Origin: an uncultured Clostridium sp.
GTDB lineage: Bacteria > Bacillota > Clostridia > Peptostreptococcales > Peptostreptococcaceae
NCBI GenBank assembly: GCA_900539645.1
Contig: UQCY01000079.1
Coordinates: 1-8,576, forward strand
Length of the DNA stretch: 8,576 bases
Direction: 5' to 3'
Part shown: piece after piece, positions 1 through 4,968 of the stretch
Layout of the letters: each line of letters starts with the position of its first letter
Position numbering within the stretch: the first letter of the stretch is position 1
The notes under the pieces: generated by a model
The model's input: only the letters and a program-made list of their open reading frames with translations
What the model was told of the DNA's origin: nothing
The model's database searches: none
Program-made: the position numbers and the translations under genes

Positions 1-1
1 A

Positions 2-484
2 AATTATATATCAGGTGATCTTGAGACATCAATACAGAAATCTTTCTTCAAAAGAGATGAGTTGTTTGATATATATGGATTAGTTACATTAATTATTAGT
101 CCCAATGAGATTCTGGATAATAATTCGCAAACAGTACGATTGACAGATGGGAGAATCGTGCTGCCAAGACCCGAAAATGATTTGAAATATCAAAAGGAGC
201 AACTCAGCTTTTTGGCGGAACACTGTATAGATAATAATATAGATTCTAAAATTGTTGAAGATTCTCAAAAAAAACATCCTATATCTTTTTCAAAAGTAAA
301 CGATATCAGTTTTTGTATAGATGATAATAATTTGCAAGATTTTGACACTCTTATTTATAATTTCGAAAATAAGATTATTTCTGAATATTATAATAAATAT
401 AAAAGTAGTTACAAAATTGCTGAAATTTTAGGAATTTCGCAATCAAAAGCTAGTAGACTTATAAGAAAGCATGTAAAAAAATGA
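2..484 (+). CDS. C-terminal part of a transcriptional regulator with TyrR/Fis-type helix-turn-helix (5' end outside window)
   Basis: The frame is open from the left edge to a TGA at 482-484, giving 160 visible residues; the start lies upstream of the window. The last ~39 residues (visible residues 122-160, ending ISQSKASRLIRKHVKK) have the form of the C-terminal DNA-binding helix-turn-helix of TyrR-like and sigma-54-type activators: an acidic helix, then 'YK.SYKIAEILGISQSKASRLI'. The first visible residues (about 5-29, DLETS...FFKRDELFDIYGLV) loosely resemble the 'DLe..v..g.FReDLyyRLnV' segment of the AAA+ domain in sigma-54 activators. The usual WPGNVREL motif that should follow is absent, so this resemblance is tentative and any AAA+ domain would be degenerate. 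Visible residues 30-120 have no motif I recognise. No hairpin terminator follows. DNA-binding regulator is likely; ligand and targets are unknown. Confidence 0.72.
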   Translation, partial: NYISGDLETSIQKSFFKRDELFDIYGLVTLIISPNEILDNNSQTVRLTDGRIVLPRPENDLKYQKEQLSFLAEHCIDNNIDSKIVEDSQKKHPISFSKVNDISFCIDDNNLQDFDTLIYNFENKIISEYYNKYKSSYKIAEILGISQSKASRLIRKHVKK

Positions 485-515
485 TACCTAAAATGACTTT
501 TTTGTCTACATAACC

Positions 516-544
516 TTGTAAAATGCAACTTTTTCTGCTATTAT
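516..544 (+). promoter_or_regulatory. Extended -10 promoter for the phospholipase-like gene
   Basis: TTGTAA (516-521), a 17-base spacer and TATTAT (539-544), with TG at 536-537 giving the extended -10 form TGCTATTAT. Transcription would begin near 551, leaving a leader of about 130 bases before the ATG at 681. A second candidate, TTGACA (563-568) with the weak -10 TTTTAT (586-591) 17 bases on, lies inside the dyads downstream. Either or both could be used. This is seen by pattern only. Confidence 0.55.
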
Positions 545-551
545 ATTAGTA

Positions 552-596
552 AAGAAATGCAGTTGACATTTCTTCTCACAAATCATTTTATTTGTG
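552..596. promoter_or_regulatory. Two adjacent perfect dyads in the leader of the phospholipase-like gene
   Basis: Dyad 1 is AAGAAATG (552-559), a 7-base spacer, then CATTTCTT (567-574). Dyad 2 is CACAAAT (577-583), a 6-base spacer, then ATTTGTG (590-596). Both are perfect. Dyad 1 surrounds a consensus TTGACA (563-568), and dyad 2 covers the matching -10 position. They could be repressor operators over a second promoter, or consecutive RNA hairpins at the 5' end of a transcript starting near 551. Neither carries a T-tract, so they are not terminators. No riboswitch class was recognised in the leader. Confidence 0.45.
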
Positions 597-680
597 TAAG
601 TCTAATGTTATACAAACTTCTCTACTTGGGATGTTTGATACTTTAGATGAAAAATTTTTTACGAGGTGCAGAGAAAAAAT

Positions 681-1271
681 ATGTTAATGAACACACACTT
701 TCAGATTGCTAAATCAGTGTTAGAAAATATGGATGAAAAAAAGGCAGTATTAATAAGTGAAAAGAACTTCGTGTACGGCAACGTTAAGCCAGATGCGTTT
801 TCAAAATATAAATTAAAAAAGCATTATATGGAAGAATCTTTCAACATGATTATAGAAAAGATTAAGTACTTATGTAGCTTAACTCTTGAGTCTTTATCAA
901 AAGTATTTTCTACTAGCAGACTAAGCCAGGAACTAGGTGTTATATGCCACTTCTTATGTGACTTCTTCTGTGTTGCTCACAGCGAAAGATGGGAGTTCAA
1001 ACACAGCATGAATAAACACGTTATATATGAAAGAGAGCTTGCTGCTAAAGCTAAAGAAACTGATTTAGTAAAAATCAAAGGCGACAGAGATATAAAAGAA
1101 GGAGAATTCGAATCTTTCTTCAATACTCTTTACAGCCAGTACAAAAGTAATGGGAATTATATAGAAAACGATCTGAAGTTTTCTACTTACGTTTGCAATA
1201 GCGTTACTGATTTTGTATTAGGAAGCATCCTTTCTAATAGTAATGCAAATGCAGGTTTACAGATAGCATAA
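681..1271 (+). CDS. Zinc-dependent phospholipase C family protein, no signal peptide
   Basis: 196 residues from the ATG at 681. The GAGGTG at 663-668 serves as ribosome binding site, about 12 bases upstream. A GTG at 666 in the same frame overlaps that site, and a third candidate ATG is at 687. The zinc site matches clostridial alpha-toxin in spacing: H90-x3-D94, H100, H113-x3-E117 (alpha-toxin H126-x3-D130, H136, H148-x3-E152). Also present are an N-terminal TH (H6), GNVKPD at 33-38 and H48. Family members hydrolyse phospholipid head groups. This one starts directly at the catalytic domain. It has no hydrophobic signal segment, lacks the mature N-terminal Trp ligand of alpha-toxin, and stops before any C2/PLAT membrane-binding domain (alpha-toxin is about 370 residues). 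It is therefore probably cytoplasmic, and its substrate is unproven. It forms a single-gene unit between its own promoter and terminator. Family assignment is confident; enzymatic activity is inferred. Confidence 0.85.
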   Translation: MLMNTHFQIAKSVLENMDEKKAVLISEKNFVYGNVKPDAFSKYKLKKHYMEESFNMIIEKIKYLCSLTLESLSKVFSTSRLSQELGVICHFLCDFFCVAHSERWEFKHSMNKHVIYERELAAKAKETDLVKIKGDRDIKEGEFESFFNTLYSQYKSNGNYIENDLKFSTYVCNSVTDFVLGSILSNSNANAGLQIA

Positions 1272-1296
1272 ACTAATCTTTATACTATGAATTTTC

Positions 1297-1322
1297 GGGG
1301 ATCGAGCACGGATCCCCTTTTT
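1297..1322 (+). terminator. Intrinsic terminator of the phospholipase-like gene
   Basis: GGGGATC (1297-1303) and GATCCCC (1311-1317) form a perfect 7-bp stem with a 7-base loop, followed by TTTTT (1318-1322) and more T-rich sequence. It starts 26 bases after the stop codon. Confidence 0.9.
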
Positions 1323-1335
1323 ATTTTACAAATAA

Positions 1336-1385
1336 AAAGAGTGATATCTAGTATTTATAATACATTACATAGATTATCACTCTTT
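1336..1385 (-). terminator. Intrinsic terminator of the cinA-HAD unit
   Basis: AAAGAGTGATA (1336-1346) pairs with TATCACTCTTT (1375-1385). The stem continues inward as ATCTA/TAGAT (1346-1350 with 1370-1374) with a single bulge. Read on the minus strand, the hairpin is followed by a U-rich tract from the A-run at 1331-1338. It lies 12 bases past the HAD stop codon and back to back with the plus-strand terminator at 1297-1322, so the two convergent units are separated. Confidence 0.85.
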
Positions 1386-1396
1386 ATATTTTATAA

Positions 1397-2188
1397 TTAT
1401 TTTATTTTAGATATTATTTCTAATGCCTCAGCTACATTATTTACAACATATTTAGCCACTGCTTTTACATCTTCTCTTGCATTTGCCATAGCAAATCCAT
1501 GCTCAAAACCAGCTATCATACTCATATCATTAGGAGAATCTCCTATTGTCGCAACTTCTTTTGGATCTACTCCTTCTTTTTCAACAACGTATTCTATCGC
1601 TTTATTCTTAGCTACACCTTTTGGCACTAAGTTTATAGTATTTTCACTAGAGAAATAAATATCTAGTTTATCAGAAAATTTTTCCTTTAACTTAGCTTCT
1701 ATCTCTTCAAGTTCTTCTGGATGGTTAGAAGCAAATCCTATATTGCCCACCTTGTTGTCAAAGCTTTCTCTATTTGCAAAATCTGGCTCTACTATAAAAT
1801 CATTAGAATAAGAGTTGAATGCACTTCCATTGTTTAGCACAAGCATATTCCCATCAAATTTAAAGTATATTTCGGCTTCCATCTCTTTTACAGTCTTTAT
1901 TTCTTCATATTCTTTTATTACTTCTCTTACTAAATCATCACTTAAAGTTCCAGTAAATATTAGATTTAATTCACTATCATATATATATGATCCATTTTCT
2001 GCTATGAAATATCCATTTAGAGATATATCATTTTTTACCATTTCATATCCCTGTCTAAATATTCTTCCTGTAGCTATATTGAAAATTCTTCCACTTTCTT
2101 CTATTTTCTTTACAGCTTTTGCATCTTCTTCACTAACCCCCTTGTGATAAAGAGTTCCGTCTAAATCACAAAATACATATTTTATCAT
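1397..2188 (-). CDS. Cof-type HAD-IIB family hydrolase (sugar-phosphate/nucleotide phosphatase-like)
   Basis: 263 residues, the usual length for Cof/YidA-type HAD phosphatases. All four HAD motifs are visible: motif I DLDGTL at 8-13 (nucleophile D8, acid/base D10), motif II ATGR at 39-42 (T40), motif III lysine in PKGVAKNKA (K194), and motif IV GDSPND at 216-221, whose acidic residues bind Mg2+. The region between motifs II and III (about 80-185) is the C2B-type cap that sets substrate choice. Family members remove phosphate from sugar phosphates, flavin mononucleotide or similar small metabolites in the cytoplasm; the substrate cannot be read here. The start is ATG at 2188 with GGAAGT (plus-strand 2198-2203) as ribosome binding site. 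It is the second gene of a minus-strand unit behind cinA, 93 bases downstream, and ends at the terminator at 1336-1385. Confidence 0.93.
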   Translation of the reverse strand: MIKYVFCDLDGTLYHKGVSEEDAKAVKKIEESGRIFNIATGRIFRQGYEMVKNDISLNGYFIAENGSYIYDSELNLIFTGTLSDDLVREVIKEYEEIKTVKEMEAEIYFKFDGNMLVLNNGSAFNSYSNDFIVEPDFANRESFDNKVGNIGFASNHPEELEEIEAKLKEKFSDKLDIYFSSENTINLVPKGVAKNKAIEYVVEKEGVDPKEVATIGDSPNDMSMIAGFEHGFAMANAREDVKAVAKYVVNNVAEALEIISKIK

Positions 2189-2281
2189 AGTTTATTTACT
2201 TCCTTTTCTTCAGTTTCTTTCAAAAATTTGATTTATAGTATTATTCTATTAGAACAATAAATTTATTATTTTAGTGTTTTT

Positions 2282-3544
2282 TTACAATTCTTCAAGCATA
2301 CTTTTTAAATCTATTAATATCTGTCTTACTGCTCTACGTCTTACCTTCTGTCTATCTCCTCTAAAGTTATTTTTTCTTACTTTAGTTTCTCCATTTATAG
2401 ATATCGCAGTATAAACTAGACCAACTGGTTTTTCATCTGTTCCACCACCAGGCCCTGCAACACCTGTTGTAGATAATCCTATATCTGCCCCAAGTCCTTT
2501 TCTTATACCTTCTGCCATTTCTGTAGCTGTCTGTGGACTTACTGCCCCGTATTTTTCAAGAGTTTCTTCAGATACACCAAGTCTTTTTACCTTTGCAGCG
2601 TTAGAGTATGTTACACATCCTTCAAGGAATACATCAGATATTCCAGGGTAGTTTATTAATGTCCCAGCAACTAAACCACCTGTACAAGATTCAGCTGTTG
2701 CAATAGTTAAACCTTTTTCTACAAGCATTTTAGCAACAGTTTCTTCTATTTTAGAATCTCCGTCTACTAACTCTTCTCCACCTTCTGCGTAGATATATTT
2801 TCCAACTCTTTCTCTAATCTCTGCAACCTTTGCATCTAATAACTCTTTTGCCTCTTCATCATTTTTTGCTTTAGCAGTTATTCTTATAAGTACTTCCATC
2901 TCTTTTGCATAAAGCGCAACAGTTGGATTAGTTTGATTATCTAATATATCCTCTATTTCTAATTCAAGAGCTGACTCACCTATTCCATTAAATCTAAGTA
3001 CTCTAGAAACTAGCATACTATCTGTAAACTGCTGTAAAAATGGTCTAACACTTTCATTAAACATAGCTTTCATTTCCCAAGGTGGTCCAGGCAATACTAT
3101 TATTCTCTTGCCATCTTTTTCAAATATAGCTCCTGGTGCAGTTCCGTTGTTGTTTTTTAGAACTGTAGCTTCTACTGGAAACATCGCCTGTTTTTTATTA
3201 TTTTCTGGAATTGGTTTATCTGGTGCAAATTTCATACATCTATCTTTTATGTACTCCCAAGATTCTTCGTGAAGCACCATTTCCTGTCCAAAATATTCTG
3301 CTGCCATTTCTTTAGTTAAATCGTCTTTAGTTGGTCCAAGACCTCCAGTTGTTATAACTAAATCGCTTCTTTTTAAAGCTTCATCAAAACATTCTAATAA
3401 TCTCTGTGGATTATCTCCAACTGTACTCTGATGGAATACTCCTATTCCAAGTGCAGCCAATTCTTTTGATATATACTGCGCATTTGTGTTTACTATATCT
3501 CCAAGTAATAATTCTGTTCCTACTGATATTAATTCTGCTCTCAA
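2282..3544 (-). CDS. cinA: CinA family protein: MoaB-like domain plus NMN deamidase (PncC) domain
   Basis: 420 residues from the TTG at 3544-3542. That start gives the family's usual beginning (M)RAELISVGTELLLG. The N-terminal MoaB-like/COG1058 domain (about 1-170) shows GTELLLGDIVNTN, TTGGLGPTKDD and LPGPPWEM, and in characterised homologues acts on ADP-ribose-type pyrophosphates. A linker domain follows. The C-terminal PncC domain (about 265-415) has AESCTGG with the catalytic-type Ser (residue 286), VTYSNAAK and TGVAGPGGGTDEKPVG, and converts nicotinamide mononucleotide to nicotinic acid mononucleotide in pyridine nucleotide salvage. The full two-domain length is intact. In many Firmicutes cinA sits beside pgsA/recA; here it heads a unit with a HAD phosphatase, so this may be a relocated or second copy. 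The name refers to competence induction in streptococci, which is not implied here. Confidence 0.95.
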   Translation of the reverse strand: MRAELISVGTELLLGDIVNTNAQYISKELAALGIGVFHQSTVGDNPQRLLECFDEALKRSDLVITTGGLGPTKDDLTKEMAAEYFGQEMVLHEESWEYIKDRCMKFAPDKPIPENNKKQAMFPVEATVLKNNNGTAPGAIFEKDGKRIIVLPGPPWEMKAMFNESVRPFLQQFTDSMLVSRVLRFNGIGESALELEIEDILDNQTNPTVALYAKEMEVLIRITAKAKNDEEAKELLDAKVAEIRERVGKYIYAEGGEELVDGDSKIEETVAKMLVEKGLTIATAESCTGGLVAGTLINYPGISDVFLEGCVTYSNAAKVKRLGVSEETLEKYGAVSPQTATEMAEGIRKGLGADIGLSTTGVAGPGGGTDEKPVGLVYTAISINGETKVRKNNFRGDRQKVRRRAVRQILIDLKSMLEEL

Positions 3545-3550
3545 ATATTT

Positions 3551-3556
3551 CACCTC
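3551..3556 (-). promoter_or_regulatory. Ribosome binding site that fixes the cinA start
   Basis: Minus-strand GAGGTG lies six bases before the TTG at 3544-3542. The GTG that would give a start three codons longer (3553-3551) is the last part of this same motif, so it cannot be the initiation codon if this is the Shine-Dalgarno sequence. Confidence 0.75.
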
Positions 3557-3579
3557 ATTTTTTATAATGTATACAATAA

Positions 3580-3608
3580 ATTTTATCAGAATAATTTTAC
3601 TTTTTCAA
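3580..3608 (-). promoter_or_regulatory. Promoter of the cinA-HAD unit
   Basis: On the minus strand: TTGAAA (3608-3603), a 17-base spacer, and TAAAAT (3585-3580) preceded by TG at 3588-3587 (extended -10 TGATAAAAT). Transcription would begin near 3573, giving a leader of about 30 bases. Confidence 0.65.
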
Positions 3609-3650
3609 ATCACTAAAGTTAAATATACATCATTTTTTTAATTTATTAAA

Positions 3651-3679
3651 TTTATATATTCTTTTTCATTTGTCATAAT
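3651..3679 (+). promoter_or_regulatory. Possible promoter of a short transcript upstream of ddl
   Basis: TTTATA (3651-3656), a 17-base spacer and CATAAT (3674-3679) with an extended -10 TG at 3671-3672. A start near 3686 would run straight into the hairpin at 3696-3734. The DNA is very AT-rich, so chance matches are common. Confidence 0.3.
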
Positions 3680-3695
3680 TATAAAAAGATGTAAT

Positions 3696-3738
3696 AGAAC
3701 CACTACATTGTTAAAGTTGATGTATTGCGGTTCTTTTT
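3696..3738 (+). terminator. Intrinsic terminator-like hairpin inside the cinA-ddl divergent region
   Basis: AGAACC (3696-3701) pairs with GGTTCT (3729-3734), and TACAT (3704-3708) with ATGTA (3720-3724) inside it, separated by an asymmetric internal loop. TTTT (3735-3738) follows. It lies between two diverging genes where no upstream plus-strand gene exists, so it would end either a short RNA of about 50 nt or a ddl leader (attenuation). No T-box or known riboswitch motif was seen before it. Confidence 0.55.
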
Positions 3739-3740
3739 AA

Positions 3741-3780
3741 TATTATTATTTGACAATATAATAATAGTTAGGTGATTAAT
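3741..3780 (+). promoter_or_regulatory. Likely ddl promoter region with a 9-bp dyad around TTGACA
   Basis: TATTATTAT (3741-3749) and ATAATAATA (3758-3766) form a perfect 9-bp inverted repeat whose 8-base centre holds a consensus -35, TTGACA (3750-3755). The best -10 for it is ATTAAT at 3775-3780, with a long 19-base spacer. A perfect TATAAT also occurs at 3757-3762 but has only a poor -35 (TTTTTA) in the T-tract of the preceding terminator. Exact promoter use is uncertain; a repressor site over the -35 is possible. Confidence 0.4.
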
Positions 3781-3851
3781 GAATATTTTATTTTTAGAAA
3801 TTACTTTAATTTAATAAATAGATTTTAACAAATCAAAAGGAGTGAATAACT

Positions 3852-4757
3852 TTGAAAAAGAAAATAGCAGTAGTGATGGGTGGAATATCATCAGAAAGAG
3901 AAATATCTTTAAAATCAGGATCAGGAGTTTTTGAAAGCCTTGATAGAGAAAAATACGAACCTATAAAAGTTGTAATAAATGAAAAAACTGATATAATAAC
4001 AAAAATACCAGATGACGTTGATTTTGCTTTCCTAGCACTTCATGGAAAATTTGGTGAAGATGGCTGTGTTCAGTCTGTATTAGAAACTAGAGATATACCT
4101 TACTCTGGATGTGGACCACTAAGTAGTGCAATGTGTATGGATAAAAATATATCTAAAAAAATATGCAAAGCCTCTGGAATACCGACAGCAGATTGGATTA
4201 CAGTTAAATCAATAGAAGAAATAGACTACGATAGAATAGAAGAAATGGGATATCCAGTATTTGTTAAACCAAATTCTGGAGGATCAAGTGTTGCTACTTT
4301 TATGATAAAAGAAAAAGCAGGGATAGAAGACGCTGTTAGACAAGGACTTGAAGTAGATACTGAAGTAATGATAGAACAGTATTTACCAGGTGAAGAATGT
4401 ACTTCATTCATACTTGACGGTGAAGTATTCCCTACTGTTTCTATAAAATCAGAACAGGAATTCTTTGATTTCGAAGCTAAATACTCTTCAGATAACGGAG
4501 CCGTTGAAGAAGTTGTTTATCTTGAAGAATCTCTTCAGAATAAATTAAATGAATACTCAAAAATGTGTTGGGACGCTTTCAATTGTAGAGCTTATGTAAG
4601 AGTTGACTTTATAATAAGCGATGGTGTTCCTTATGTTCTTGAGCTTAATACTCTTCCAGGACTTACAGCTACTAGCTTAATACCAAGAAGTGCTGCAGCT
4701 AGAGGAATTTCTTACTCTCAGCTGTTAGACAAATTAATAGCTTGCTCTCTAAAATAA
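3852..4757 (+). CDS. ddl: D-alanine--D-alanine ligase
   Basis: 301 residues, the normal length for short Ddl enzymes. It joins two D-alanines with ATP to make the dipeptide of the peptidoglycan stem, in the cytoplasm. Residues matching E. coli DdlB are in place: E15 in GGISSERE (10-17), HGKFGEDG (64-71), the ATP-grasp region VKPNSGGSSV (138-147), Y211 in the FEAKY omega loop, R250 and D252 in YVRVDF, and N266 in LELNTLPG. The omega-loop Tyr argues for D-Ala rather than D-lactate specificity. GSSV is followed by Ala-Thr instead of the more usual Gly. The TTG start at 3852 has GGAGTG seven bases upstream and an in-frame TGA just before it (3843-3845); the next Met is residue 9, inside the conserved fold. 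It stands alone between its own promoter region and terminator, with no murF or van genes beside it. Confidence 0.95.
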   Translation: MKKKIAVVMGGISSEREISLKSGSGVFESLDREKYEPIKVVINEKTDIITKIPDDVDFAFLALHGKFGEDGCVQSVLETRDIPYSGCGPLSSAMCMDKNISKKICKASGIPTADWITVKSIEEIDYDRIEEMGYPVFVKPNSGGSSVATFMIKEKAGIEDAVRQGLEVDTEVMIEQYLPGEECTSFILDGEVFPTVSIKSEQEFFDFEAKYSSDNGAVEEVVYLEESLQNKLNEYSKMCWDAFNCRAYVRVDFIISDGVPYVLELNTLPGLTATSLIPRSAAARGISYSQLLDKLIACSLK

Positions 4758-4781
4758 TATTCTATATAGTATTAGAAAAAT

Positions 4782-4816
4782 GGGACTGTTGCAAATTTGC
4801 ACGGTCCTATTTTTTT
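4782..4816 (+). terminator. Intrinsic terminator of ddl
   Basis: GGACTGT (4783-4789) pairs with ACGGTCC (4801-4807) with one G-U pair. An inner GCA/TGC and a short loop cap the stem, and a T-run at 4810-4816 follows. The A-run before the stem can pair with the T-run. It begins about 25 bases after the ddl stop. Confidence 0.9.
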
Positions 4817-4831
4817 ATGTATTCTATTTTA

Positions 4832-4867
4832 TTTACTCTAACTTTATTTTCTAAAGTATAATATAAT
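4832..4867 (+). promoter_or_regulatory. Probable promoter of the MocR-ABC-F unit
   Basis: Two overlapping perfect -10 boxes, TATAAT at 4857-4862 and TATAAT at 4862-4867, follow a -35-like TTTACT (4832-4837). The spacing is long (19 or 24), and no better -35 is visible. An alternative is TTGAAA (4900-4905) with TATTTT (4922-4927). The whole gap is AT-rich, so the call rests mainly on the -10 boxes. Confidence 0.4.
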
Positions 4868-4899
4868 AGTAATTGAGATTAATGATTTTTATAATTACT
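4868..4899. promoter_or_regulatory. Inverted repeat after the MocR promoter, possible autoregulatory operator
   Basis: AGTAATT (4868-4874) and AATTACT (4893-4899) are perfect inverted 7-mers, 25 bases apart from start to start and directly downstream of the TATAAT boxes. MocR/GabR proteins commonly bind near their own promoter, so this is a candidate site. The AT-rich context makes chance occurrence possible. Confidence 0.3.
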
Positions 4900-4968
4900 T
4901 TGAAATAAAGTTTTTAATAATTATTTTTCAATTTATAAAATATAAATTTATTTTTTGAGGGTGATAAT

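Noticed and set aside
666..680. GTG start at 666 for the phospholipase-like gene
   Set aside because: The GTG is part of the GAGGTG ribosome binding site (663-668), and the family N-terminus begins near the ATG at 681 or 687.
1287..1658. Plus-strand open frame across the HAD 3' end
   Set aside because: It is antisense to the HAD gene, crosses two terminators and shows no family resemblance.
1815..2147. Plus-strand open frame inside the HAD gene
   Set aside because: It is a mirror frame of a clearly coding minus-strand gene with intact HAD motifs.
3551..3553. GTG start for cinA
   Set aside because: It overlaps the Shine-Dalgarno sequence; the TTG at 3544 fits spacing and homology better.
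3600..3851. T-box or known riboswitch upstream of ddl
   Set aside because: No T-box core or recognisable aptamer motif was seen; only a short hairpin and AT-rich promoter-like sequence are present.
3852..4757. Vancomycin-resistance type D-Ala-D-Lac or D-Ala-D-Ser ligase
   Set aside because: The FEAKY omega-loop Tyr and short Ddl length point to an ordinary D-Ala-D-Ala ligase, and no van genes are nearby.
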